Origin: Apiosordaria backusii
Lineage: Eukaryota; Ascomycota; Sordariomycetes; Sordariales; Lasiosphaeriaceae
Length of the DNA stretch: 64,000 bases
Reading direction: 5' to 3'
NCBI GenBank assembly: GCA_030549205.1
Contig: JAUKTV010000001.1
Location: 4,030,001-4,094,000, forward strand
The notes under the pieces were generated by a model. The model was not told where the DNA came from. It did no database searches and saw nothing but the letters and a program-made list of their open reading frames with translations. Position 1 is the first letter of the stretch. Each line of letters opens with the position of its first letter. A program made the position numbers and the translations under genes. Of this stretch, positions 1 through 11,184 are shown piece by piece.

Positions 1-110
1 CACGCACCTACTCCACCAAGCCTTCGTCTTTATGATCCACATCCAGCAGCCTGAGCTGAATTACCAATGCACGTCAAATCGATCTTCAGTAGCTTAGAAC
101 CCTGCCGGAA

Positions 111-1471
111 TTACACCGGAACCTCATACTCCCTCCTGCCCTCCGTACAAAACAAAACCACCACCGCGTCCTTCCCCAGCCCCAACCTCTCCCTCGCCGC
201 TCCATCTCCACAGATCCTCCTCAACCCAGCCAGTGTAGCCGCACCACAAGGCCCAGCCTCAATCCCTTCCTTTTCCAGGTCTGTCACGGCCTGGTGTGCC
301 TCTTTGTCGGTAACAATCACAGACGCATCCACCCCCTTCTCCAGAACCCCCCAAGCACTACCCGACAACGTCCCGCAGTTCATCCCACACATAATCGTCT
401 CATCCCCCGTCTCCACAGTCGTCATCTCCCCCCGTTGAAGTGAAGCCTGCAAGCAAGCCGCCGAGTCCGGCTCGACAGCCACCACTTGCGCATGATGATT
501 TTCCCTCTCCGAGTCTTTAAAGTACTGTGTAACAGCCCTCGCAATCGATCCGCACCCGCAAGGAACAAAAACATGCGTCGCGCCCTCTCCCCCATCCGTC
601 TGCTGTGAGATTTGGGCGCCATACTCCGCGAGCATAGTTGTGTATCCCTCCACCACCCACTTAATTTCCCTTTTTATCAGCACTCCTCATTTCTCACTGG
701 CAAAGACACATGAGATAAACTCACCCCAGGCACCTTCTCATACCCCTCCCAGCTCATATCCATAACCAACAACCTCTCCTTTCCCATCCCCTCTTCCTCA
801 CCAAACTCCTTGGCCGCCTCCGCAGCCTTGTCATAGTCCCCCTCCACAACCACCACCTCCGCCCCTAGCCCCTCGTTTTCAATGAGTTCCCGAGTGAAGG
901 GGTGCATATGCCCCGAAACAAACACCACCGTTCCCAACCCCAGGTACCCGGCCATTTTGGTGACTGCCCTCCCCCAGTTGCCCTCTGTGGCTGTGACTAT
1001 CTTCAAGCTCTCCAATTTCTTTTGCTGGATGAGGAATTTGATCTCGTCGAGAGATGGCAAAGGGTGGTCAGGAGTCAGGGTCATATCGAGAAAATCCAGC
1101 ACGGCTCGGTAGACCGCCCATGACGCCCCCAAGATCTTGAAAGAGGGGAGGCCGAGGCGGGAGGCTTCGCTTTTGAGGTAGACGGACTTGACATTGAGGG
1201 CTTCGGCTAGGGAGGGGAGGGGATAGAGGGGGGTGGGTGAGTAGGAAGGGAGGAGGGAGTGGAAGGTTTGGATTTGGAATTCGGCGGTAAAGGGGTTGCC
1301 GGTTGGGGGGGAGTATCGCCATGTGGAGGCGGCGGGGTTGAGGTGGATTGCTGGGGACATGATCGGTTGCTTGAGAGTGAGTGTGGTTGTGTGGAATGCC
1401 AGTAAGTTTGGAGTCTTTCCCTCGATGTTGGTTAGAAGCTCTGTGTATTTAGTGCACAATGAAGCAGCCAT
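111..1471 (-). CDS. PLP-dependent diaminopropionate ammonia-lyase-like enzyme
   Basis: Two exons (1471-725 and 659-111) flank a 65-bp intron (660-724; donor GTGAGT, acceptor TTAAG) and join in phase 0 to give about 431 aa. The protein belongs to the tryptophan-synthase-beta/threonine-deaminase PLP fold. SFKILGASWA near residue 110 carries the Schiff-base lysine, TATEGNWGRAV is the substrate/phosphate loop, and PCGCGS is the glycine-rich PLP phosphate loop. The order TATEGN, then WEGY, then EGYTTM, then a CG-rich loop fits diaminopropionate ammonia-lyases, which release ammonia and pyruvate from 2,3-diaminopropionate; substrate is family inference. It starts at ATG 1471, but ATG 1360 (MSPAIHLNP) fits the usual N-terminus better. 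No targeting signal is clear. Only 185 bp separate it from the beta-galactosidase stop upstream, so its promoter is short. A threonine/serine dehydratase-like role is the alternative. Confidence 0.85.
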
Positions 1472-1656
1472 TTATATCCCCACTCGTAGTGCGGGGTTCT
1501 GGCCTGTGGCCTGTCGGATCATAGCTCGGACTTGTTGGGCGTTTGATCCGAACTCTTCTCATTGTGCGCCTTTCACTCGACAGTACCTGTAAATATATGA
1601 TTTGGTTACTTGAATCGATCGATCTGATCTCACAACAAAGGAACAACTAAAGCCCG

Positions 1657-4600
1657 CTAACCGCTCAGAGGCCCCAACTTGAACGAGAACTTGACCTCCT
1701 TTTCCTTGTCCACTTTGACCAACAAGTCCTCCCTAACTCCAGGGCCGCAAGCTGCAGTGCCTACTCCAGCAACTTGATGGTCCAGTCTCAGAAGCGTGGC
1801 ATCCTCCTCTACTAAATCACACGGATGCTTGGCGTCTTGGATGGTTCTATCCGAGTACCGGGAGGCAGCAAAGCTGAACGCCCTTTCCCGACGAACATTT
1901 GGGTGGTCTCCGTCAAAAACTACCAGTCCTCCTCCGCTGCTGTGAGGATCTGTGATGTTGACCCATTCGGTCCCCATCCGGTTGCCGTTCTCCTGTGGGA
2001 CATCATAGGAGGTATGCAACTCTTGAACGGACTCTGCAGTCCAGATTCCTACACGTTGGGCAGATCTCTTGTCGGGGTACGACTCCCCTGGACCAAGGCC
2101 ATGCCATTTGACCTTGTCCAACTTGCGAGAGAGGCGTAGATTAAGGCCAATTCGGGGCACATGTTCGGGGACATAACCTGTAGCTGTCAAGGAGACACTA
2201 ATATGCAAGTTGCCCGTGAGACTGATAGTTTGAGTTATCGTTGCATGGTAGCCCCAGTCGAGGACCGGGGGTGAGAAGAAGACATGGGAAGTGAAGGTGA
2301 CGGACTGTCCACTTTCCCGACTGCCGGCCTTGATGATACTGACAGACCGGAGCTGACTGGTCAACGCGTCAACCCCGAAACGCCTCCAATATGGCAGAGA
2401 CAAGGCGTTATCATTGTCCGTGGGAGGGCGCCAGAAGGACGGAATAATGGCCGCCCCAGTCGTCGGATCTGGCTCCAAAAGCGACTGGCCTGCCTTTGCC
2501 CAGCTTGTAAGGTATCCGCGGGTTTTGTCGAATACGAAGGTAAAGTCTTGACCGGTGACGGTGGCATAGGCACCAGTTTCCTGGAAAGAAAGCTCGCTTT
2601 CGTCTTGAGACCGGTCACCATCAGGGCCAAAAGCAATCCCGTTGACGAGATGATGCTGAAACCATGCTACTTCATGGCCAATGGGTGCCCACGCAGTCGC
2701 CGTCCGCAGGGTAAACGATATGGTGAGATAGATGTGGGACGGGGACAATCCGTGACGCACTTTTCTCTTGCGCCATATTTGCACGTCCTCGGGGATTTCA
2801 ATTCGAACGCTTTTGCCTGCAGGAGTGGTTGGGAGATTCAGGGTTCCGGAAGCTATGACAGTCGCGCTATATGAAAATTAGTTGGGATACTAGTAGGGCC
2901 GCAGCAAAACAACAATCAGCGTACCTGGTTTCTAGCTTCTCCGCTTTATAACTGACAGACAAGTGCTCGAGGCCGATAAAGTCGTACAGACTCGAAATGA
3001 CCAACTCGTCCCCGTCCACAGCGACCGCCACAGGTTGAAGCACCTTCTTGAGCTCCACCAGACCGGGTGTTGGTTTGTGAACGCTGTTGACCAAGCCGTC
3101 CATGACGAACGTGCCATCATTGGGCGTGTCTCCAAAGTCGCCACCGTATGCATAGTATTCTCTTCCGTCTTCGTCCTTCTTGAGAAGACCATGATTCGCC
3201 CACTCCCAGATAAAGCCGCCCTGGAGGCGGGCGTGACTGCGGAACGCCTCCTGATAATCTTCTAACCACCCCGGGCCATTTCCCATGGCGTGGGCGTACT
3301 CGCACAGAATCACCGGCTTCTCATAGGTCCCATTGGAGTTGACGCCCTCTGTCTTGGCCAATTGTATGAGGCGATCGACGGACGGATACATGTAGGAGTA
3401 CATATCTGCAGACTCGGCATGAACATCACCCTCATAGTGCACCAGACGCCCGGGGTCAATCCGCTTGGCAAGATCGTACATTGCTTTGTGGTTCTGACCG
3501 TAGAAGGCTTCGTTTCCAAGCGACCAGATGATGATCGACGGGTGATTCTTGTCCCGGTGTATCATTTGCTCCATGCGATCCAGGTAGGCAGCTTTCCAAG
3601 TTGGGTTGTCGCTCGTATACTTGGCCGCTTTTCCAAATGCGAGCTTTTTGCGTTCCTCATAGTCCATTTCTTCGGGAATGTCCTGGGGACGGGCGACTGC
3701 GTCGTAGAATCCATGGCATTCAAGATCTGCTTCGTCAATGACCCAGAAGCCGAGTTCATCGGCAATGTCGAAGAGCTTCGGGTGGCTCGGATAGTGGCTG
3801 CATCGGAGAGCATTGATATTGTGTTGCTTCATGAGGAGCAAGTCTTGTCGTATGAAGTCCACCGGAACTGCGCGCCCAAACAGCGGATGATGGTCGTGTC
3901 TGTTCACACCGCGAAACTGAATCGCTTGGCCATTGACGCATATCAACCCATTCTTGAGCTCAACTTTTCGAAATCCGATCTTTTGATTGGCCCAATGAAT
4001 GTATTTCTCGTCGGCGTCGCGGAGGGCTATTTCGACGGAGTAAAGATTGGGGGTTTCGGCAGTCCATTTCTCGGGGTTGTCGACAGGAATGGTAAGCTCG
4101 ATCGTTCCACTCTTCGTAATGTCTTTTGTCACCTCGGCAATTGTTTCTTCGCCAGGAACAGTGGTGATGGTAACAGTCAGGGTGGTGTCAACCGTCGTCG
4201 AAATGTCAACCGTAGCTCGCAAAACACCGTTCTTGTACTCAGCGTCCAAATCGGTCTGAAGAAACCTGTCAAGTGTAAGCAACAAGGTTAGCCTGGAATG
4301 GACAAGATTCTGGCTGTGTAGCGTTCTTACCAGTCTGCAAGGTAGGCTTGGCGTGGAAATGCAATCAGGTGGACATCGCGGTAAATACCTGTTATCATTA
4401 GCTAGGTAATTCTGTCGAAGGCTAAAGTGTAAAGGAAGCAAGAAGCACATACCCGACAACCACCACTGGTCCTGGTCCTCGATATAGGAGCCATCCGACC
4501 ACTGGTAAACCTTTACAAATAGCTCATTGGGGCCATCATTCTTCACCAACTCGGTGATGTCAAATTCGGCAGGGTTTCGAGAGCCTTGAGCATATCCCAC

Positions 4601-5023
4601 AAATTCTGCATTGACCCAGACATGGTAGGCACTGTCAACACCGTCGAACCTGAGACGCAGCTGGTGATCATCCCACGAAGGAGGTACGTAGAACGTCCGG
4701 CGATACGTGCCGGTTGGATTCTCGGACGGGGCCAAAGGTGGACAGACAGGGATTGGGAACTGAACATTGGTGTAATGAGGGTGTCCGTGGCCTTGGAGCT
4801 GCCAGTGACCAGGTACCTGAATGGTTGTCCAACCCTGGGAGGCATCATAGGATGAATTAGCGGTTGGCTCGGGGCTCTTTAACGGGGCTGGAGCATAGTG
4901 AAAACACCATTGGCCGTTCAGTGACAAGGACTCGTTCTCGGGGATATAATAAGAGCGTGGAGGCAGCGTGTTTCTGCGAAACACTTTTTCATTGCAATAA
5001 TCGGGCGGATTGGTTGCGGCCAT
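1657..5023 (-). CDS. GH2 beta-galactosidase (LacZ/LAC4 type)
   Basis: Four exons (5023-4453, 4388-4331, 4265-2925, 2866-1657) with introns of 64, 65 and 58 bp join in frame to 1059 aa, close to the family's usual ~1020-1050. The order is a jelly-roll sugar-binding domain, Ig-like domain, TIM barrel, second Ig-like domain and the C-terminal beta-galactosidase small-chain domain. The acid/base glutamate lies in WSLGNE (about residue 462) and the nucleophile in VILCEYAHAMGN (about residue 532); RHDHHP and ALRCSHYPSH are GH2 active-site signatures. No signal peptide is seen, so an intracellular enzyme cleaving imported lactose is expected. It is transcribed divergently from a permease across 983 bp, as in LAC4-LAC12 of Kluyveromyces. 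Beta-galactosidase rather than beta-glucuronidase is supported by the small-chain domain. Confidence 0.94.
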
Positions 5024-6006
5024 GATCGCGGCTTCAAGATCTCAGAGGTTTCGGGAAGAAGAAGAAGCCGTTCTTGTCAAACTTAAGCCTGAATGTTCCA
5101 AGAAGGCCCATTTCTTCAGGCACTCTCTAAATCTCCCACGCGTCAAACGGAGTGGCCCGGTGATAATGCGGGGTTTGTTGGAGCTCAAATGGTTCCCCGC
5201 GATGGACATATGTGGGGTTCGTTCAGTAGTACACACCGTCCCTGCATAATCCCGGGGTGTGTAGAAGATGCAGATATCCCTCCAATCGGCTTCCAAGGTA
5301 GATCGGGAAAGCTTCGGTTTGACGTAAACAGGGCGTGGAGCGCGTCTGCTTCAAGCTCGCTGACATCGGAGGATGCCATTGACGATTGTCGATAGCAGGT
5401 ATTTTGATGGCTGTTGCAGATTCAAAATCAAGCAGAACAATTTCTTTTCGAAAGGTAAATACAATAAAGGCATATACATAATAACATCGTTCACCACAAA
5501 GACCATGGAGAGTTTGTTAGCGACAGACGGGCAGTCTTCCAGGTTGGAGAAGGTGGGGATGATCTGGTCAGACAAAATGATCCAGCCAATCACGTTGCCC
5601 GGGGATGTCGGAGCCGAGCACCGGATCCCTGTCCAAAGATTGAGAGAAAGTGCCAGGTGACATCGATACACCAAACACTGGCATTCAACAGGAAATGGAA
5701 CCATAGAGCTCATGCAGGCAATATCCGGGCCCATTCAAGCTTCAGATGCACCGGCATCGAGACCATCATAACAAGGTCTAATGCGGGGAAGCTTGTATTA
5801 CTTACAAGGCTTGATGCTACATCGGCCAGCATCACGGGCATATTCCGCCAGCATGACCCGCTGTGGTGAAGAGACGGATGGTCCACAAATGGGCTGGATA
5901 GCCCAGATTGATGGTCATCATTTCTATCAATGGTTGTTCTTTTCCTCTGGGCTGGATTTCAGCACCTTGATCCTTTCCATAATCCATTTGTGCGGTTGTT
6001 GGCACC
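5024..6006. promoter_or_regulatory. Bidirectional promoter, beta-galactosidase / permease
   Basis: This 983-bp spacer separates two divergent start codons (5023 minus, 6007 plus) and holds no convincing gene; the longest ORF (5351-5734 minus) resembles nothing known. CreA/Mig1-like motifs (SYGGRG) are dense: GCGGGG 5168-5173 with an inverted copy CCCCGC 5195-5200, GTGGGG 5212-5217, CCGGGG 5252-5257, GTGGGG 5553-5558, CCGGGG 5599-5604 and GCGGGG 5783-5788. This suggests glucose repression of both genes. The motif is short, so some hits will be chance. The binding site of the neighbouring Zn2Cys6 factor is unknown. Confidence 0.6.
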
Positions 6007-7678
6007 ATGGTAACCAAGACAGAGAAGGCGGCGTCTTTGGCCGACCACCACGATGACAAACTCCACGACACCGATGTTGCGGTTCAGCTCGCACACGACG
6101 TTGACGACACCAAGTATTCACCGTGGTCAGCAAAGATGGCCCGTCTCTACCTTGTGCTCGCGATAGCCTACTTGTGCGGCTGCCTCAACGGGTACGACGG
6201 TAGTTTGATGGGTGGGTTGAATGGCATGAAGTCGTACCAACAATATTTCAACATGTAAGACGCGTTTGTGCAGAATGCCTCTGATGCCCATAGCATCATA
6301 CTAACAATTGGAAACCAGGAAAACAGCAGGCTCAAGCACCGGGTTGGTGTTTGCCATGTACAACATCGGATCCGTCGCAGCAGTTTTCTTTACCGGTCCC
6401 GTCAACGATTGGTTTGGTCGTCGCTGGGGCATGTTTACAGGAGCCATCATCATCATCATCGGGACCTGCGTCCAAGCTCCCAGTACAACACCCGGTCAAT
6501 TTCTCGCTGGACGCTTCGTGCTTGGATTCGGTGTCAGCTTTTGCTGCGTTTCGGCACCGTGCTATGTGTCTGAAATGGCTCACCCGAAATGGAGAGGTAC
6601 TCTAACGGGCCTTTACAACTGCACGTGGTACATCGGGAGCATTATTGCTTCGTGGACTGTTTACGGGTGCTCCTACATTGGCACGCTTGATGCTTGGCGC
6701 ATTCCAATTTGGTGCCAGATGGTGACCTCCGGCTTTGTCTGCCTCGGAGTTTTCTGGCTACCGGAAAGTCCAAGATGGCTGGTAGCTCAAGATAGGCACG
6801 AGGACGCGCTACACGTCTTGGCCATTTACCATGGAGAAGGTCGAACAGATCACCCTATCGTTCAGCTGCAGATCAAGGAGATGATGAGCCAAATTTCGTC
6901 CGAAGCGTCTGACAAAAAATGGTACGATTATCATGAACTTTGGAACACTCACTCTGCGAGACGCCGCCTCATTTGTGTGCTTGGGATGGGCATCTTCGGC
7001 CAGATCAGCGGCAACTCCTTGTCGTCCTATTACATGGTCACCATGCTGGAATCTGCCGGCATCGTCCAAGAGCAACGGGTGCTGGCTCTCAACGGAATCA
7101 ACCCCGTTCTTTCGCTTTTCGGAGCCGTCCTTGGTGCTCGCATGTCAGATGTTATTGGCCGGCGAGCGCTGCTGCTCTACACAATCGTGTTTGCTTCTGT
7201 TTGTTTTGCCATCATCACAGGCACAAGCAAAATGGCTACCGATGACCCGACCCAAGTAGCGGCCGCCAACACTACCATCGCCTTCATCTTCATCTTTGGC
7301 ATCGTGTTCTCGTTCGGCTGGACGCCACTTCAAAGTATGTACATCTCGGAGTGTCTGCCTACCTCAACCCGCGCCAAAGGCACCGCCGTTGGAAACTTCT
7401 CTTCGGCAGCCGCATCAACAATCTTGCAATACGCTTCGGGTCCTGCCTTTGAGAAAATCGGGTATTACTTTTATCTCGTGTTTGTCTTTTGGGATTTGTT
7501 TGAGGCTGCCTTCATCTATTTTCTGTTCCCAGAGACCAAAGACAGGACCTTGGAGGAATTGGAAGAAGTCTTTTCTGCGCCAAACCCGGTCAAAAAGAGC
7601 TTGCAAAAGAGGAGCGCTCAGACTGTTCTGAACACCGTGGGCGCCAACCCAGCTACGGAACTCGATCATGACCCTTAG
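6007..7678 (+). CDS. MFS sugar permease, lactose-permease-like
   Basis: Two exons (6007-6254, 6319-7678) around a 64-bp intron (GTAAGA...CCAG) give 535 aa, the usual size for 12-helix fungal sugar porters. An acidic cytosolic N-terminus of ~45 residues precedes helix 1 (LYLVLAIAYLCGCLNGYDGS). Sugar-porter signatures are GPVNDWFGRRWG between helices 2 and 3, LPESPRWL after helix 6, GARMSDVIGRR and a C-terminal FPETKDRTLEELEEVF. It should sit in the plasma membrane and import sugar with protons. The head-to-head position with a LacZ-type beta-galactosidase points to lactose or a related galactoside; a hexose or cellodextrin substrate cannot be excluded from sequence. The start ATG lies in CACCATGG, a good fungal context. 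Confidence 0.9.
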
Positions 7679-8057
7679 GAATGTGAGACATGTAGAAACC
7701 GGGCCGGTGGTAATGAATGAATAGCTGCTTGTAGGTATTTTTGGTACTGTAGGTTAGTTGAGGACCGGGGCCATAGCCTACTACATAGTAATTGAAACGG
7801 CTGATCGTGAACTTAGGTGCGGACCAAGAGCATCCGAGGTGACGATGATTGCGCTTAAGCTTTTCGGAATATTTCCTCAATTACGACCCAGAACAACCAG
7901 GAGTCCCCAATTTACCCCTGTCGTCCCCGCTTTCTCCGCACCACACGCAAAAGAAGCTTAAGGGTCCTTGTTTCCCAGATCTCGAGGCAAGACCCAGTTA
8001 TCCTGCAGCGTCCAGTCTCTTTATTCCCAGACCCTATCTCGGTCCGCCACGGAGTGC
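7679..8057. other. Intergenic, permease 3' side / regulator promoter
   Basis: This 379-bp spacer between two plus-strand genes should contain the permease 3' UTR and the promoter and 5' leader of the transcription factor. No further gene, repeat or clear TATA box is seen. Confidence 0.5.
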
Positions 8058-10406
8058 ATGAACATCTGTACCGCTGTGGACTTTGTTAACCTAAAGATGA
8101 TCCACTACGGCAACTCAGGTGAACCAGCCAGGAAGAGGCTTCGGACCTCGCATGCGGTAGGTATCAATGGTCTTGCTTAGTCTATAAGTTTTTGCTGATG
8201 AACCTCGAAGTGCGACCTGTGTCGGGCACGAAAGATTCGGTGTGATGGAAAAGACCCTTGCGCTGCATGTACTGCAACCGAAAATGACTGCACGTATGGA
8301 TCTGAGGCCAACTCAAGAGGGAAGAGCGATCTAATATTGGATGGTGTTTTGCGTGTGGAGAGATTTCTGCAAGAAATGAATGCCAACCTTGTAGGTCTAC
8401 CCGCCCTCCTCGGTAGATACTTACTCAGGGTACCTTAGCTGACATGTTCAAGGTCTCACTTCAGCCAATGATATCCCCGATTCTTACAACGTCGACAAGA
8501 ACTACCAGCTTCTCTGGCAGCCCCTTGGGCGAAGTGCACGGTAGCCCCCAACATCACACTCGTCAACGTACCAGAAGTATTGGACACCTTGCGCTGAGTG
8601 CGAGTGCCAACCACTCCAACGAGCTTGAAAACGCAGTATTAGAGTCTTGGCACACGTCCACAACGGAGTCGGTCTTGCATTGGCCACATTTTGATGCATT
8701 TCCAAGTCTTCGACAGCAGTACATATCCATCTTTCAGCTCGAAAAGTCGCGTGTGCCACTAACAGTAAGACCTCGCCGCTCTCAAGACCCTTTGCCGAGC
8801 GTCAAAAACCATGAGGTTGATGCTGTTCTCGATTCCTTTTCTCAGAATGCCAACTTTTGGTATCCGACAATGTCTCAGGGCCAACTTGTTGCAATCAAGC
8901 ACACAATTCTTAGTGGCTCCTACGAAGAAAAGGACTGTCCAGAGACTTGCTTAGCATTGTTGACGATGGCTTTAGGCTATGCCAGTCAGGTCACATCTGG
9001 GCTTGCGAACACTTCAATGACACCAAACCAGGAAGACATCGAGGACAAGACTTCCAAGAGGTCAAAAGGCGACATGTTCTTTGAGAGGGCTCTCAGGATG
9101 CTTTATGTGGCCCACACTGATGCGAGTTCAACAGCTACTCAGTGTTTGTTCTTTACCGCGTAAGTCATCACCTTCGCTTGGACATTCCGCCTTTCATTGT
9201 ACTGACACTTTAGTTTTGGCTCTATTTCACAGCCTTTACTTCGCCTTTCTTCGACGACCACTTCAGGCGTGGCAATACATATCCGCAGCGGCGTCCAAAT
9301 GTCTCCTATTGCTGTCCTACGAGCCGTCATCGTTTGCAGAGCCATCCCCTCATTCACCTTCGGTAGAAAGATTTCCGTCAATGTCTAGCACCATGGAAGT
9401 CGAAAGTCAAGAGAGAATCAAGCGAATATTCTGGGCGTGTTACATTTTGGAATCAGATTACCTCGCCGAACTCTCCCAGCTGCCACTATCAGGCATCGCG
9501 AGAATTGAGTCATCAATCCCATTACCGGCGGACACATACCACACACACGAATTGCCCAGGGATGAGGAGCTGTCGTCATTGTACTTCCTGGCATGCATCT
9601 CAATGAGACGGTTACTCAACAGAGTCCATCAGCTTCTGTACGCGAAAGACACTGGTGCCGGTATGGACATTAAGCGGTTTCCATATGTGGTTGCTGAACT
9701 CGACCATCAGCTGGAGGAGTGGAGGGACGTACTTCCTTGCGCTTGTGCTTTTGACGTACCAGAACTCGACTCCAAGCGAGAGAGAAGACCAGTTGGCGAA
9801 ACTACTGAACATGGCAGGTTTTTGCGACAGCGATATTTAACCTGCCGAAGTGTGATTTACAGACCGTGAGTTACACATAACACATCCTCCCCACCACCCT
9901 CACTCTAAGGGCCCCTATCTAACTCCTGCACAAGATATCTCATGTGGATGCTCAGCGGGCAGTGTCTCGATCTTGCTGACAACGGGGCTGGTGATGCGAG
10001 CCCGGCCGCGATTCCGAATGCAGACATCTTGAAAAATTGCAAAGCTTGCCTCGACGCCTGTCTACTCCACATCCTGAACCTGAGAGGCTTTGCTCAGACA
10101 GTTCTTGTTGACACTTGGATTTGTTCTCTTTCGTATGCATGATGTCCCCACCATAAGCCAGACGGCAACTAACACCAGAGTAGGATGGCTGGAGCAATGT
10201 TGGTTCTTCTAGCTGCCTGCAAGATCCCCACGTTACGCAACCTCATCGGACCCGAAGTCTTGGCTGCCGGCGATCACCTCACTCAGCTGCTGGAGGGATG
10301 GCAAGAAGTTTCCGGAGGGCCAAGTTCACCGAGCGTGAATCAAAGCGTGCGAATTATCAAGGAGGCAGATAGGTTCATTCGGGATGTTTACGTTGCCGAT
10401 GGGTAA
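8058..10406 (+). CDS. Zn2Cys6 transcription factor with Fungal_trans domain
   Basis: Six exons (8058-8156, 8211-8390, 8453-9159, 9233-9865, 9935-10132, 10184-10406) with introns of 51-73 bp give 679 aa. A basic stretch (ARKRLRTSHA) leads into a perfect C-X2-C-X6-C-X5-C-X2-C-X6-C binuclear zinc cluster at residues 34, 37, 44, 50, 53 and 60; intron 1 lies just before the first Cys. The middle region shows the fungal-specific regulatory domain (LRRPLQAWQY, ERIKRIFWACYILES, a run of hydrophobic helices). It is nuclear and DNA-binding. Immediately downstream of the permease, it is a candidate pathway-specific regulator of the lactose genes; that is positional inference. The start could also be ATG 8097. 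The acceptor at 9232 was preferred over TTTAG at 9213 because it gives the family-like ALYFAFLRRPLQAW. Confidence 0.9.
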
Positions 10407-11031
10407 TCCTCAGGCTTTGTTCGCTCAGGGGCTGGGCCCACTTGGTGGCTTACCCCTGAATTACCCCTGAGCCCAGAGCTTTAGGTTGGTCAGGGTTAGG
10501 GTTGCCAGCGTTTCTTTTTGTGATCACTGACCATGACTTTGACCGAGGACTACAGTCAGCGCCTGCAGCAGGTTTGATAAGAGATCTCGTATTCATGTGT
10601 GTTTCGTTCCACAACTCACAGTTTGTCATCGGGTTAGTGATGCCAAGCTGCCACAGTTGTCAAGTCCTGACTGCATCTTGTTGACCCAACGCAATGGCGA
10701 AAGTCTGTCCACTGGCTTCATCACTTCAGATATTTCCCACCCGGAGTCCGAGGCTACTAACAGTATATGTAGACATAAAAGATCAAGAGCGCCAACAATC
10801 ATGAAATAAAGAGGCTGGGTAACTGCGAGGTGTTTGGTGAACACCCACATCAATGACATCAGCTTGCGGTAACCTCCAGTCCCGCACGTCCCAATGTATC
10901 CTGCAATGTTCAACCTCATTCTAGCATTCAAACCGAGCACCACATTTAATTCATACATCAAATCAGTAAGCAACTTGATATACCAGCCACAATTCCCCCA
11001 AGGACCGATAACACAATCAAGCCCAAGCACC
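10407..11031. other. Intergenic with TTAGGG-like motif
   Basis: No gene is seen. The 11-mer GGGTTAGGGTT at 10493-10503 is nearly two fungal telomere units and could be a Tbf1-type site; the same 11-mer recurs at 58527. The right part is the promoter of the alcohol dehydrogenase gene. Confidence 0.45.
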
Positions 11032-11184
11032 ATGACCACCCCCTACAAAAACCCCCACACCCGCACCTTCATCTCCTCCTGCCTCCGCCTCCACCCTGTC
11101 CACCTTCGCAAACCTCTCACTTCCATCGCTGACTTTCAGGCCTCGTTCCCCTATTACTCTTCATCTCATCGTGATTCGTCTACA

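Noticed and set aside
3290..4291. 333-codon plus-strand ORF
   Set aside because: Antisense to beta-galactosidase exon 3, no recognisable protein features.
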